DNA of 64,000 bases from a bacterium (GCA_021782205.1 JAJXVH010000001.1:62001-126000), one strand, 5' to 3'. Numbered from the stretch's first letter, positions 9,679 to 19,081 are shown. The notes: a model not told the origin generated them from the sequence alone. Program-made: numbers and translations.

Positions 9679-9679
9679 G

Positions 9680-10279
9680 CTACTCGGCCAGAGCCTTCTC
9701 GACGGCGGCGGTCACGGCCTTGCCCACGGGGTTGTCCTGCGGCGCAAAGCGGGCGACGACCTTGCCTTTCTTGTCGACCAGGAACTTGGTGAAGTTCCAG
9801 GGGATGTCTCCGGGATGGCCGGACTCCTTGGTCAGGTATTGATACAGCGGATGGATGGCGTCGCCCTTGACCGCGATCTTGGAGTAGAGGTCGAAGGAGA
9901 GCGCGAACTTGGTCAGGCAGAATTTCTTGATATCCGCGTCCGAACCGGGTTCCTGCGCGCCGAACTCGTTGGCCGGGAACGCGGCGATCTTGAGGCCCTG
10001 GGCGGCGTATTTCTTATAGAGATTTTCCAGATCGGTGTACTGGGGCGTGAAGCCGCACAGCGACGCGGTGTTGACGATCAGGAACGGGTGGCCCTTGTAG
10101 ACGGCAAGCTTCTGGAGCTTGCCGTCGATCGTCTTCATCTCGAAGTCGTAGACGCGTCCGGCGGTCTTCTCGGCTTGCATGGGGTCGGTCTCCTGTTTGC
10201 GCCGGAACGCCGCGCCGGCCGCGAACAGCGCGGAGACGACGGTCATCGAGGCGCGGCGCGAGGCTTCCTTGAAGGACAT
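9680..10279 (-). CDS. glutathione peroxidase (Cys type)
   Basis: 199 aa. The catalytic cysteine is in NTASLCGFTPQY (Cys75), with FPANEFGAQEPG supplying the catalytic glutamine (about Gln109) and WNFTKFLVD the conserved Trp-Asn (161-162). A further cysteine at about residue 121 (KKFC) could be the resolving cysteine of a thioredoxin-dependent peroxidase. It reduces hydrogen peroxide or organic peroxides. The ~30 N-terminal residues before the domain contain a weak hydrophobic stretch, possibly a poor signal or anchor. TAGAAT ends 6 nt before the ATG. It diverges from trpD. Confidence 0.93.
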   Translation of the reverse strand: MSFKEASRRASMTVVSALFAAGAAFRRKQETDPMQAEKTAGRVYDFEMKTIDGKLQKLAVYKGHPFLIVNTASLCGFTPQYTDLENLYKKYAAQGLKIAAFPANEFGAQEPGSDADIKKFCLTKFALSFDLYSKIAVKGDAIHPLYQYLTKESGHPGDIPWNFTKFLVDKKGKVVARFAPQDNPVGKAVTAAVEKALAE

Positions 10280-10370
10280 CGCGGTATTCTACTTATCCTC
10301 GGGCGCCGGGGAGAAGCGTCGACGGAGTCCTGGCGGGAAGCTTGTTTTCGTAGAATACCCATCGGACACT
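10280..10370. promoter_or_regulatory. divergent promoters for glutathione peroxidase and the trp-aro operon
   Basis: Reverse strand: TAGAAT at 10291-10286, then 6 nt, then the ATG at 10279. Forward strand: TAGAAT at 10351-10356, then 14 nt, then the trpD ATG at 10371. The region holds no Trp-rich leader peptide and no terminator-like hairpin, so classical trp attenuation is not supported. Confidence 0.5.
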
Positions 10371-11396
10371 ATGGTCGATCAGGAATTCCTCCAACGACTT
10401 CAAACGGTTCTGGCCGGCGCGCCGTTGACGCGCGCGCAGGCGCGCGCGGCGATGGGCGCGGTGCTGGACGGCGAAGCGACCGACGCGCAAGTTGGAGCAT
10501 TTCTGGCGGCGCTGCGCGTGCGCGGAGAAACGGTGCCGGAGATCGTGGGATTTGCCGAGGCTTTGCGAGCGCGGGCCCTGAGCGTACACGTCAAGCGCAC
10601 GCCCCTGCTTGATACGTGCGGGACGGGCGGCGACGGCGCGGGCACGTTCAATATCTCCACGGCGGTGGCGTTCATCGCGGCCGGGGCGGGCGCGGCGGTG
10701 GCCAAGCATGGCAACCGTGCGGTGTCCGGCCGCGCGGGCTCGGCTGACGTGCTGGAGGCGTTGGGCGTGCGCACGGATCTGGCGCCGGAGCGCGTGCGGG
10801 GGCTGATCGAAAAAATCGGCATTGGTTTTCTATTCGCGCCGGCGCACCATCCGGGTGTGGCGCGCGTGGGACCGGTGCGGCGTCAGTTGGGCGCGCGTAC
10901 GGTTTTCAACCTGCTGGGTCCGCTGGCCAATCCCGCGGGCGCACCGCACCAAGTGCTCGGCGTGTATGCGCTCTCGCTGGTGCGGCCGGTCGCGCAGGCG
11001 CTGCTGGCGCTGGGCGGGCGGCGGGCGTTCGTGGTCGCTTCCCGCGACGGCTTGGACGAGTTGTCGCTTTCGGCGCCCAGCGTGGTGGCGCGCTTGGAGG
11101 ACGGGCGCGTGACGGTGTCGGAGTTCCGGCCCGAGGACGCGGGGTTCCGGCGCCGGCCGCTGTCCGCGCTCCAGGGCGGCGACGCCGCGCGCAACGCGGT
11201 CATAATGCGCGGCGTGCTGGAAGGGCGTCCCGGCGCGGCGCGCGAGGTCTGTCTGCTCAACGCCGCCGCCGCTTTGCGCGCGGCGGGCTTGGCGCGGAGC
11301 TGGCGCGAGGGCGCGGCGCTGGCCGCGGAGTCCGTCGACTCGGGGCGGGCGCTGGCGGCACTTTCGGCGCTGGCGCGGGAAAGCCGTGAACGCTGA
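10371..11396 (+). CDS. trpD: anthranilate phosphoribosyltransferase
   Basis: 341 aa. It transfers phosphoribose from PRPP to anthranilate, the second committed step of tryptophan synthesis. The PRPP/Mg-binding glycine loop DTCGTGGDG is present, followed by TFNISTAVAFIAAGAG and KHGNRAVSGRAGSADVLEALG, all family hallmarks. ATG 10371 gives the normal family length; an open frame extends further upstream but runs into the divergent peroxidase gene. It heads the trp-aro operon and overlaps trpC by 11 bp. No anthranilate synthase is fused or adjacent; trpEG lie 11 kb downstream. Confidence 0.96.
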   Translation: MVDQEFLQRLQTVLAGAPLTRAQARAAMGAVLDGEATDAQVGAFLAALRVRGETVPEIVGFAEALRARALSVHVKRTPLLDTCGTGGDGAGTFNISTAVAFIAAGAGAAVAKHGNRAVSGRAGSADVLEALGVRTDLAPERVRGLIEKIGIGFLFAPAHHPGVARVGPVRRQLGARTVFNLLGPLANPAGAPHQVLGVYALSLVRPVAQALLALGGRRAFVVASRDGLDELSLSAPSVVARLEDGRVTVSEFRPEDAGFRRRPLSALQGGDAARNAVIMRGVLEGRPGAAREVCLLNAAAALRAAGLARSWREGAALAAESVDSGRALAALSALARESRER

Positions 11397-12180
11397 CGGC
11401 GGGGTGCTGGCGCGCATCGGAGCGCGCGCCGAGGAGCGCGTCGCGCACGGAAAGCGCGAACGGCCCGTTGCCGCGCTTCGGGACGAACCTTTGTATGCGC
11501 GTCGCCCGGGCTCGCTGGCCCAGGCCTTGAACGGGGCGTCTCCGCGCGTGATCGCGGAGGTCAAATTCGCCTCCCCGTCGGAAGGCGTTCTGCGGCCGGG
11601 GGCGTCGCCCGGCGCCGCGGCGGAAGTCGCGGCGGCTTACGCCGGCGCGGGCGCCGCGGCGATATCGATCTTGACCGAGCCGCAGTTCTTCGGCGGCGAC
11701 GCGTCGTTCCTGGCCGCGGCGCGCGCGCGCCTTCCCGACGTCTGCCTGCTGATGAAGGATTTTCTCATCGACGCCTATCAATGCGACGTGGCGCGCGCCT
11801 GCGGCGCCGACGCGGTACTGCTGATTGCCGCTTTGCTGGGTCCGCGCCTGCCGGAGCTGGCCGAGGCCGCGCGCGAGCGCAGGCTGTCGGCCTTGGTCGA
11901 GGTGCATGACGAAGTCGAGGCCGAGGCCGCTCTGTCGGCCGGCGCCGAGGTTCTGGGCGTCAACAGCCGCGACCTGCGCACGCTCAAGACGGACCTGGGC
12001 GTGGCGCGCCGCCTGGCGCCGCTGGCGCGCCGCGCGCCGGCCGCCGTCGCGGAGAGCGGCCTGCGCGCGCGCGCCGAACTTGATGAATTGACGGCGCTGG
12101 GCTATAAGGGCTTCTTGATCGGCACCGCGTTCATGAAGTCGCCGCGGCCCGGCGCGGCGCTGGCCGACTTATTAAAATGA
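11386..12180 (+). CDS. trpC: indole-3-glycerol phosphate synthase (catalytic copy)
   Basis: 264 aa TIM barrel that converts CdRP to indole-3-glycerol phosphate. Catalytic and binding motifs are all present: VIAEVKFASPS (Glu and Lys), ILTEPQFFGG, LLMKDFLIDAYQ (general-acid Lys), ALVEVHDE (Glu), GVNSRDL (Asn) and AESGL (Glu, Ser). It starts at GTG 11386 within the end of trpD and overlaps trpF by 4 bp (ATGA). Compare the paralogue at 24120-24848, where most of these residues are replaced. Confidence 0.96.
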   Translation: MNADGGVLARIGARAEERVAHGKRERPVAALRDEPLYARRPGSLAQALNGASPRVIAEVKFASPSEGVLRPGASPGAAAEVAAAYAGAGAAAISILTEPQFFGGDASFLAAARARLPDVCLLMKDFLIDAYQCDVARACGADAVLLIAALLGPRLPELAEAARERRLSALVEVHDEVEAEAALSAGAEVLGVNSRDLRTLKTDLGVARRLAPLARRAPAAVAESGLRARAELDELTALGYKGFLIGTAFMKSPRPGAALADLLK

Positions 12181-12786
12181 AGGTCAAGGTCTGCGGCGTC
12201 ACGCGCCCGCGCGACGCGCGCCTGGCTGCCGGGCTTGGCGCGTGGGCGATCGGCATGATCTTCGTGCCGAACACGCCGCGCTTCCTGACGCCCGCGCGCG
12301 CGCCGCGTGCGCGCCGCGATCCCGAAGGGCGTGAAGGCCGTCGGCGTCTTTCGAGATCCGAACCGGGAAGAACTACTGGCCGCGGTGCGCGCGCTGCGGC
12401 TCGACCTGGTCCAGATCTACGGCGCCGTTCCGTCCGGCCTGCGCGTACCCGCGATCGTCGTCGCGGAAATCGGCGCCGCGCGCGCGCGCCCGCCGCGCTT
12501 GGGCCCGGCTGATTACATCTTGGTGGAACCTGCGCGCGCCGACGCGGATCGCCGCGCCGGCCGTCCCGTGTCCGCGGCCGCACGGCAAAAAATCTGGCGC
12601 ATCGCCGCCGCGTGGCGTCGGCGCGGTGTCCGCGTCCTGCTGGCGGGCGGCCTGACGGCGGACAACGTCGCGGCGGCCGTGCAATCCGCGCGCCCGTTCG
12701 CCGTGGACGTCAGCTCCGGCGTGGAGCGCCGTCCCGGCGTCAAGGACGCCGCGGCCTTGCGCGCATTTTTTAGCGCGGCGGCCTGA
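12177..12786 (+). pseudogene. trpF: phosphoribosylanthranilate isomerase with apparent frameshift
   Basis: The first ~40 codons ([23 protein letters not shown]) read in the frame of ATG 12177. From about 12305 homology continues in the +1 frame ([47 protein letters not shown]) to the stop at 12786. The break falls in an alternating GC tract at 12293-12303; adding two bases there restores an ungapped family alignment of ~202 aa. The catalytic Cys (KVCG) is kept, but the general-acid Asp seems to be Glu (ILVEPA). It overlaps trpC by 4 bp. A sequencing error, a real mutation or recoding are all possible. Confidence 0.85.
12293..12303 (+). other. alternating GC tract at the trpF frame break
   Basis: An uninterrupted CG dinucleotide run sits exactly where TrpF homology switches frame. 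Runs like this are prone to dinucleotide loss by polymerase slippage or base-calling error. I see no A- or T-rich slippery heptamer, internal Shine-Dalgarno sequence or downstream stem that would favour programmed frameshifting. Confidence 0.5.
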
Positions 12787-12787
12787 A

Positions 12788-12816
12788 TGGACAAGCCGGA
12801 CCCCCTCTGCTATCCT
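12788..12816 (+). promoter_or_regulatory. possible internal promoter before trpB
   Basis: TGGACA (12788-12793) and TATCCT (12811-12816) are separated by 17 nt, and TATCCT ends 9 nt before the ATG at 12826. This lies immediately after the trpF stop. It supports 12826 as the trpB start and would keep trpBA-aro transcribed independently of the damaged trpF. Confidence 0.4.
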
Positions 12817-12825
12817 TCGTGGGCC

Positions 12826-14010
12826 ATGGGAAACCCCTCCCGCGGGACATCCCGCGCGCCCGGCTGGTTCGGACCTTACGGCGGACGCTTCGTGCCCGAG
12901 ACGCTGATCGAGCCGCTGCGCGAATTAGAGGCCGCGTACGCGGCGGCGCGACGCGACGCGGGCTTTCGCGCGGCGCTGGACGAGGAACTGAGGACGTACG
13001 TCGGCCGGCCCACGCCGCTGACATTCGCCGGCCGCCTGTCGGACGCCACGGGCCTGCGCGTGTGGCTCAAGCGCGAGGACCTGACGCACACCGGCGCGCA
13101 CAAGATCAACAACACCGTCGGCCAGGTGTTGCTGGCGCGGCGCATGGGCAAGAAGCGCGTGATCGCGGAGACGGGCGCGGGGCAGCACGGCGTGGCCACG
13201 GCCGCGGCCGCGGCGCGCTTCGGCCTGCCGTGCGCGGTGTACATGGGCGTCGAGGACATGGCGCGCCAGGCGCCGAACGTGGGGCGCATGAAATTCCTCG
13301 GCGCGGAGGTGGTGCCGGTGACTTCCGGCTCGCGCACGCTCAAGGACGCCACCAGCGAGGCCCTGCGCGCGTGGTCGGCGGCCAGCCGCGACACGTTCTA
13401 CGTGCTGGGCTCCGCGCTGGGGCCGCACCCGTATCCCACGATGGTGCGCGACTTTCAGTCCGTCATCGGCCGCGAGGCGCGCGCGCAGATCCTGAAAGCG
13501 GCGGGCCGCCTGCCGCGCGAGGTCGTGGCTTGCGTGGGCGGCGGCTCCAATTCCATCGGCATCTTCACGGCATTCCTGAAGGATCGCGCCGTGCGCCTGA
13601 CCGGCGTCGAAGCCGGGGGCGAAGGCGTGCGTTCGGGAAAGCACGCCGCGCGTTTCTCCGGCGGCAAGCCCGGCGTGCTGCACGGCACGCTCACCTATCT
13701 TCTTCAGGACGACGACGGCCAGGTCCTGCCCACGCACTCGATCTCCGCGGGGCTGGACTACCCCGCCGTCGGCCCGGAGCACGCGGAACTGCGCCGCAGC
13801 GGCCGCGCGCGCTACGTGTCGGCCACCGACGACGAGGCCCTGCGCGCCGCGCGGGAGTTGGGACGCCTTGAGGGCATACTGCCCGCGCTTGAAAGCGCGC
13901 ACGCGGTCGCCTATGTTCTGCGCGAAAGGCGCCGCATCGGCCGCGGCGCGCTCGTGATCGTCAACCTGTCCGGACGCGGGGACAAGGACCTCGCGACCTT
14001 GCTGCGATGA
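12826..14010 (+). CDS. trpB: tryptophan synthase beta chain
   Basis: 394 aa. A PLP enzyme joining indole and serine to tryptophan in the alpha2beta2 complex. The Schiff-base lysine is in HTGAHKINN (Lys93), the phosphate-binding loop is GGGSNSIG, and [13 protein letters not shown] is the usual N-terminus. An ATG at 12787, abutting the trpF stop, would add 13 residues. I prefer 12826 because the extra residues do not resemble the family and a promoter-like pair overlaps them. It overlaps trpA by 4 bp (ATGA). Confidence 0.96.
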   Translation: MGNPSRGTSRAPGWFGPYGGRFVPETLIEPLRELEAAYAAARRDAGFRAALDEELRTYVGRPTPLTFAGRLSDATGLRVWLKREDLTHTGAHKINNTVGQVLLARRMGKKRVIAETGAGQHGVATAAAAARFGLPCAVYMGVEDMARQAPNVGRMKFLGAEVVPVTSGSRTLKDATSEALRAWSAASRDTFYVLGSALGPHPYPTMVRDFQSVIGREARAQILKAAGRLPREVVACVGGGSNSIGIFTAFLKDRAVRLTGVEAGGEGVRSGKHAARFSGGKPGVLHGTLTYLLQDDDGQVLPTHSISAGLDYPAVGPEHAELRRSGRARYVSATDDEALRAARELGRLEGILPALESAHAVAYVLRERRRIGRGALVIVNLSGRGDKDLATLLR

Positions 14011-14813
14011 GCGCGTCATTGGCCGACGTGCTGGCCGCGCGGCGCCGGCGCGGCCGCGCGGGCTTCGTGCCCTTCCTGGTGGCGGGCGACCCGTCGCCCG
14101 CGGCGACGCTTGCGCTGGCGCGCGCCTTGGCGGACGCGGGCGCGGATATTTTGGAAGTCGGCGTGCCGTTTTCCGATCCGGTGGCCGACGGGCCGGTGAT
14201 CCAGGCCGCGGGCCAGCGCGCCCTTGAAAAAGGGATGACGCTGGCGCGCGCCTGCGGTCTGGTACAGAAAATGCGGGGCCAAGGCGTGAAGACGCCGGTG
14301 ATCCTGTTCACCTACCTCAACCCGATCCTACGCATGGGACGTTCCGCGTTTTCACGGCTGTGCGCGGACTGCGGCGCGGCGGCCGCGCTGGTCGTCGATC
14401 TGCCGGCCGAGGAGTCCGGTCCGCTGTCGCGGGCGCTGCTGGAGCGCGGCGTGGAACTGGTCCTCCTGGCTTCGCCCACGACCACCGACGCGCGCCTGCA
14501 AGAGATCGGGCGGGCGTCGGGCTCCGTCGTCTACTACGTCAGCCGCGAGGGCGTGACCGGCGCGCGCGCGGGCCTGACGCCGGGCTTGTCCCGGCGCCTG
14601 GAACACGTGCGCGCGTTGACGGGCAAGCCCCTGCTCGTCGGCTTCGGCGTGGCCGAGCCCGGGCAGGCGAAGGCGCTGGCGCCCTGCGCCGACGGCGTGG
14701 TGGTCGGCTCCGCGCTGGTCGCGGCCGCCGCCAAGGCGGGAGCCGCCGGCGCGCCGGCGGCCGTTTCCGCGCTGGCGCGGCGGCTGGTGAAATCCTTGGA
14801 GGTCGCATGCTGA
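14007..14813 (+). CDS. trpA: tryptophan synthase alpha chain
   Basis: 268 aa TIM barrel that cleaves indole-3-glycerol phosphate to indole and glyceraldehyde 3-phosphate. The catalytic Glu and Asp are in [16 protein letters not shown], followed by ILFTYLNPI and [14 protein letters not shown]. The final residues VVVGSALV hold the phosphate site. The ATG overlaps the trpB stop (ATGA), and the gene end overlaps the aroF start (ATGCTGA at 14807-14813). Confidence 0.96.
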   Translation: MSASLADVLAARRRRGRAGFVPFLVAGDPSPAATLALARALADAGADILEVGVPFSDPVADGPVIQAAGQRALEKGMTLARACGLVQKMRGQGVKTPVILFTYLNPILRMGRSAFSRLCADCGAAAALVVDLPAEESGPLSRALLERGVELVLLASPTTTDARLQEIGRASGSVVYYVSREGVTGARAGLTPGLSRRLEHVRALTGKPLLVGFGVAEPGQAKALAPCADGVVVGSALVAAAAKAGAAGAPAAVSALARRLVKSLEVAC

Positions 14814-15844
14814 TCTTGATGGCGTCGGACCACACGAAGAAGCAGCTCGCGGACGTGCTGGTGCGCGTGCGCAAGCTGCGCTTGAAGCCGCACGTGATTC
14901 CGGGCAAGAACTCCGTGGCCGTCGGCATCACCGGCAACAACGGCGCGCTCGACAAAACCCTCTTTGAAAGCCTGCCCGGCGTGCGCGAGGCCGTGCGCGT
15001 CACGCGTCCCTACAAGCTGGCCGGCCGGGACTTCAAGCACGGCGACACCGTCGTGCCCGTGGGCCCGTATGAGATCGGCGGCCGCGGCCTGATCGTCATC
15101 GCGGGGCCGTGCGCGGTCGAAAGCGAGGAGCAGTTGATCCGTATCGCGCGCGCGGTCAAAGCGGCGGGCGCGCAGATGCTACGCGGCGGCGCGTTCAAGC
15201 CGCGCACGTCCCCGTACGCGTTCCAGGGCTTGGGCAAGCAGGGGTTGAAGCTCCTGGCCGCCGCGAAAAAAGAAACCGGCCTGCCCATCGTGACCGAGGT
15301 GCTGGATCAGCGTTCGCTCGACGACGTGGCGCAGTACGCCGACGTGCTCCAGGTGGGCGCGCGCAACATGCAGAATTTCGCCCTGCTCAAGGACTTGGGC
15401 AAGCTGCGCAAGCCGGTGATGCTCAAGCGCGGCTTGTCGGCCACGCTCGACGAATGGCTGATGTCGGCCGAATACCTGCTCAGCGAAGGCAACGACAAGC
15501 TGTTCCTGTGCGAGCGCGGCATCCGCGCGTTTTCCGACCACGCACGCAACACGTTGGACCTCAACGTGGTCCCCGCGGTCAAGGAGCTCAGCCATCTGCC
15601 CATCATCGTCGATCCCAGCCACGCCACCGGCGTGCGCGCGCGCGTGGCGCCCATGGCGCGTGCGGCCGTGGCGGCCGGAGCGCACGGGCTGATGATCGAG
15701 GTGCACGACCGCCCCGACCAGGCGCTGTGCGACGGCCCGCAGGCCCTGCATCCCGACGACTTCGCCCTGCTGATGCGCGACCTGGCCGCGATCGGGGCGG
15801 CGGTGGGACGCGACATGGCGGAACCAAAATTCGGCCGCCGATGA
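14807..15844 (+). CDS. aroF: 3-deoxy-7-phosphoheptulonate (DAHP) synthase, type I-beta with N-terminal regulatory domain
   Basis: 345 aa. It condenses PEP and erythrose 4-phosphate, the entry step of the shikimate pathway. The first ~70 residues ([13 protein letters not shown]...) match the ferredoxin-like regulatory domain of Thermotoga-type enzymes. The barrel follows with IAGPCAVES, LRGGAFKPRTSPYAFQG, KRGLSATLDEW and VDPSHATG. The start is supported by a GGAGG Shine-Dalgarno 5 nt upstream and by overlap with the trpA stop. The N-terminal domain implies allosteric control, ligand unknown. The gene symbol is by function only. Confidence 0.95.
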   Translation: MLILMASDHTKKQLADVLVRVRKLRLKPHVIPGKNSVAVGITGNNGALDKTLFESLPGVREAVRVTRPYKLAGRDFKHGDTVVPVGPYEIGGRGLIVIAGPCAVESEEQLIRIARAVKAAGAQMLRGGAFKPRTSPYAFQGLGKQGLKLLAAAKKETGLPIVTEVLDQRSLDDVAQYADVLQVGARNMQNFALLKDLGKLRKPVMLKRGLSATLDEWLMSAEYLLSEGNDKLFLCERGIRAFSDHARNTLDLNVVPAVKELSHLPIIVDPSHATGVRARVAPMARAAVAAGAHGLMIEVHDRPDQALCDGPQALHPDDFALLMRDLAAIGAAVGRDMAEPKFGRR

Positions 15845-17130
15845 GCGACCGGTCCGTCGTCGGCGGCGGCCGCCTTCAAGGCGAGGTGCGCATGCCCGGC
15901 GACAAGTCGGTGTCGCACCGCGCGCTGATCTTCGGCGCGCTCGCCGAGGGCGTCAGCGAGGCGGCGGGCCTGGCCCCGGGCGCGGACGTGCGCTCGACGC
16001 GGGGCGTTTTGACGGCGCTGGGCGTGGAGTTCGAGGACGCGCCTTCGGGAGTCGTGCGCGTGCGCGGCCGCGGGCTCGGCGGCCTGAAAGCGCCCGCGGG
16101 AACCCTGGACGCCGGCAACTCCGGCACCACCACGCGGCTGATGGCGGGCGTGCTGTCCGGCCATCCGTTCCCGGCGACGCTCTGCGGCGACGACTCGCTC
16201 AACAGCCGGCCGATGGAGCGCGTCGCGGCGCCGTTGCGCGCCATGGGCGCGAAGATCGACTTGACGAGGGCCGGCACCGCGCCGATGACGATCCGCGGCG
16301 GAAATCTCCGGGGACTCATGTATGAAATGCCGGTGGCCAGCGCGCAGGTCAAATCCGCGGTCCTGCTGGCCGGCCTGCACGCGGCGGAGACGACCGTCGT
16401 CATCGAAAAATCGCCCACGCGCGACCACACCGAGCGCATGCTCGCGCTGTTCGGCGCGCCGCCGAAACGCGCGCCGGGCCGCGTCGAGGTGAAGGGCGGC
16501 GCGCGCTTGACGTCCGCGCGCGTCGATGTTCCCGGCGATCCTTCTTCCGCCGCTTTTTGGGCGGTCGCGGCCGCCGCCAGCGCGGGCAGCGAACTGCGCG
16601 TGCGCGGCGTGCTGGCGGGTGCGACGCGCACCGGCTACCTGGCCGTGCTCCAGCGGATGGGCGCCGACGTGCGCCGCGCGGCCGCGCCTTCTCTCAGCGG
16701 CGAAGACTGCGAGGATCTGATCGTGCGCGGCGGCAAACTGCGCGGCGTTGAAATAACGGCGGCCGAAGCGCCGGGACTCATTGACGAGGTGCCCATACTG
16801 GCGCTGGCGGCCGCGGCGGCCGAGGGTGAGAGCGTTTTTCGCGGCCTGGACGAACTGCGTCATAAAGAGAGCGACCGTCTGGCCGGGATCGCGGCCTTGC
16901 TGGAGGCGTTCGGCGCGAAGGCGCGCGTCGACGGCGACGACTTGATCGTCGCTGGCGGGGGGAATCTTCAAGGCGCGACCGTGGACTCGCGAGACGACCA
17001 TCGTCTGGCGATGACGGGCTACGTCGCGGGCTTTCTCGCTTCCGGCCGCACGACGGTCCTGAAGGCGGACTGCGCGCGGATTTCTTATCCGTCTTTCTAC
17101 GACGACTTCGATCAGCGGAGAAGGACGTGA
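15841..17130 (+). CDS. aroA: 5-enolpyruvylshikimate-3-phosphate synthase
   Basis: 429 aa, normal length. It transfers the enolpyruvyl group of PEP to shikimate 3-phosphate. Hallmarks are MPGDKSVSHRALIFGALA, the PEP-binding LDAGNSGTTTRLMAG, NSRPMERV, LIDEVPILALAAA, LRHKESDRL and DDHRLAM. In the PEP loop the family's glyphosate-relevant glycine and proline region appears as GNSGTTTRL. ATGA overlap with aroF upstream and GTGA overlap with aroE downstream. Confidence 0.96.
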   Translation: MSDRSVVGGGRLQGEVRMPGDKSVSHRALIFGALAEGVSEAAGLAPGADVRSTRGVLTALGVEFEDAPSGVVRVRGRGLGGLKAPAGTLDAGNSGTTTRLMAGVLSGHPFPATLCGDDSLNSRPMERVAAPLRAMGAKIDLTRAGTAPMTIRGGNLRGLMYEMPVASAQVKSAVLLAGLHAAETTVVIEKSPTRDHTERMLALFGAPPKRAPGRVEVKGGARLTSARVDVPGDPSSAAFWAVAAAASAGSELRVRGVLAGATRTGYLAVLQRMGADVRRAAAPSLSGEDCEDLIVRGGKLRGVEITAAEAPGLIDEVPILALAAAAAEGESVFRGLDELRHKESDRLAGIAALLEAFGAKARVDGDDLIVAGGGNLQGATVDSRDDHRLAMTGYVAGFLASGRTTVLKADCARISYPSFYDDFDQRRRT

Positions 17131-17936
17131 AGCTAGGACTCTTCGGCTTTCCGGTGGGCCACTCGCGCTCGCCGCGGCTTTTCGCGCGGTTGGCGACGCT
17201 GATAAAAAAACCGATTTCTTATGAAGCCGTCGCGGTGCCGCTCGGCACGCTGGCGGCGGCGGCGCGACTCCGTCGCGCCGCTGGCTGGCGCGGCGTCAAC
17301 GTCACGGCGCCGCTGAAGGCCGAGGCGGCGGCGTATGCGGACCGGCTGACGCCCGCGGCGAGGGCCTTGGGCGCGGTGAACGTCCTGCGCTTCGGACGCG
17401 GCGTGGTGGGGCACAACACGGACGCGCAGGGACTGCGCGATGCGCTGAAAAGCGCGGGCGTGAAGGCGCGCGGCAAAAGCACGCTCGTGTTCGGCGCGGG
17501 CGGGGCGGCGCGGGCGGCGGGTTGGGCGCTGGCGCGGGAGGGGGCCAGGAGCGTGCGATTCACCGCCAGAACGGCGTCGCGCGCGCGCAGAACGGCGAAC
17601 GATTTGAGAAAAATATTTCCACGAACTCGATTTTCGGCGGGAGCGGGCGCTCCCGCCGAGATTTGGATCAACGCGACTCCTCTCGGCATGAAAGGATTTC
17701 CGGATCGCTCGCCCGCGCCGAAGCATCTGCCGTCGCCCGAAGCGGCGGTGGATTTGGTGTACGGACGGCGCACGGCGTTCCAGCGCGACGCGGCCGCGCG
17801 CGGCGCGCGCGTGGAGGACGGCGCGGCGATGCTGGTCTACCAGGCTCTGCGCGCGTGGGAGTTTTGGGACAAGCCGCTGGGCGGGCGGCGGCGCGCGGCG
17901 CTGGCGGGTCCGCTCATGAAGGAGGTTTTTAAATGA
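17127..17936 (+). CDS. aroE: shikimate dehydrogenase
   Basis: 269 aa. It reduces 3-dehydroshikimate with NADPH. The substrate-binding GHSRSPRL and the catalytic lysine in NVTAPLK are in the N-terminal domain, with Asp in HNTDAQG. The nucleotide-binding GAGGAARA follows, and INATPLGM is near the C-terminus. GTG start at 17127 overlapping the aroA stop; ATGA overlap with aroC. The catalytic motif reads APLK rather than the more usual VPxK/TxPxK spacing, which is tolerated. Confidence 0.95.
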   Translation: MKLGLFGFPVGHSRSPRLFARLATLIKKPISYEAVAVPLGTLAAAARLRRAAGWRGVNVTAPLKAEAAAYADRLTPAARALGAVNVLRFGRGVVGHNTDAQGLRDALKSAGVKARGKSTLVFGAGGAARAAGWALAREGARSVRFTARTASRARRTANDLRKIFPRTRFSAGAGAPAEIWINATPLGMKGFPDRSPAPKHLPSPEAAVDLVYGRRTAFQRDAAARGARVEDGAAMLVYQALRAWEFWDKPLGGRRRAALAGPLMKEVFK

Positions 17937-19081
17937 CGCTTCGCTTTCTGACCGCGGGGGAATCCCATGGTCCCGCGCTGGTGGGCATTTTAGAAGGGAT
18001 GCCGGCGGGGCTGGCGCTGACCGCCGCCGACGTCCAGCGGGACCTGCTGCGGCGCAAGAAAGGCCACGGCCGCGGCAATCGCCAGAAGATCGAGGGCGAT
18101 CAGGTGCGGATTCTCTCCGGCGTGCGCCGCGGGCGCACGCTCGGCTCCCCCATCGCGCTTCTGGTGCCCAATCAGGATTTTAAGAATTGGGAGAACATCA
18201 TGGGGGCGGAGCCCAGCGACGCGCCCTCCGCGCGACGCGTGGACATACCGCGCCCGGGGCATGCGGATCTGGTGGGGAAGCTGAAGTACGGCTTCGACGA
18301 CATGCGCGACGTGCTGGAGCGCGCCTCGGCGCGGGAGACGGCCATGCGCGTGGCCTTGGGCGCGGTCGCGCGCGCGTTCCTGATCGAGTGCGGGATCCAC
18401 GTCGCCAGCCGCGTCACCGCGATCGGCGGAGAGACGGATGCGACGCCATTAAACGTCCCCGTCGCAAGGCTCAACGCGCGCGCGGACTTGGACCCGGTGC
18501 GCTGCGTGGACGCGGAGGCCTCGGCGCGCATGGTCGCGCGCATCGACCAGGCCAAGGCCGCGGGCGACACGGTGGGCGGCGTGTTCGAGATATTGGCCGA
18601 CGGGCTTCCCGTCGGCCTGGGCAGTTACGCGCAGTGGGACCGGCGTCTGGAAGGCCCGCTTTCGGCGGCGTTGATGTCTCTCAACGCGATCAAGGGCGTG
18701 GAGATCGGCGGCGGCTTTCAGAGCGCGGAGGTCTTTGGTTCCCAGGCGCACGACGCCTACGAGCTGCGCGGCAAGAAGGTGGGCTACCGCGGCAACCGCT
18801 CGGGCGGCCTGGACGGCGGGATGACCACGGGTCAGACGCTGGTCGCGCGCGCGGCCATGAAGCCGATCGCGACTTTGATGAAGCCGCTGGACTCCGTGGA
18901 CCTGCGCACCATGACGCCGGCCAAGGCCCACGTGGAGCGCTCCGACGCCTGCGCGGTGCCGGCGGCGGCGGTGATCGGGGAGGCGCTGGTCTGCCTGGTT
19001 CTGGCGAACGCGCTCCTGGAAAAATTCGGGGGCGACTCCTTGGGCGAGATTTTGCCGCGGCTGAAGGCGTGGAGGCCGTGA
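17933..19081 (+). CDS. aroC: chorismate synthase
   Basis: 382 aa. It makes chorismate from EPSP using reduced FMN. Family signatures include GESHGPALVGILEGMPAG at the N-terminus, RRKKGHGRGNRQ, DIPRPGHADLVGKLKYG, ERASARETAMRVA, and the C-terminal RSGGLDGGMTTGQ. A strong Shine-Dalgarno AAGGAGG precedes the ATG, which also overlaps the aroE stop. Overlaps aroK by 4 bp. Confidence 0.96.
   Translation: MTLRFLTAGESHGPALVGILEGMPAGLALTAADVQRDLLRRKKGHGRGNRQKIEGDQVRILSGVRRGRTLGSPIALLVPNQDFKNWENIMGAEPSDAPSARRVDIPRPGHADLVGKLKYGFDDMRDVLERASARETAMRVALGAVARAFLIECGIHVASRVTAIGGETDATPLNVPVARLNARADLDPVRCVDAEASARMVARIDQAKAAGDTVGGVFEILADGLPVGLGSYAQWDRRLEGPLSAALMSLNAIKGVEIGGGFQSAEVFGSQAHDAYELRGKKVGYRGNRSGGLDGGMTTGQTLVARAAMKPIATLMKPLDSVDLRTMTPAKAHVERSDACAVPAAAVIGEALVCLVLANALLEKFGGDSLGEILPRLKAWRP

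Noticed and set aside
10280-10370. Trp leader-peptide attenuator upstream of trpD
   Set aside because: No short frame with Trp codons and no terminator hairpin.
12177-12786. Programmed ribosomal frameshift in trpF
   Set aside because: No slippery heptamer, internal Shine-Dalgarno or downstream structure; the required change (+2 bases in a GC repeat) fits slippage or a sequencing error better.
14360-14806. Upstream in-frame extension of DAHP synthase
   Set aside because: Lies inside trpA in another frame; a Shine-Dalgarno and the family N-terminus place the start at 14807.
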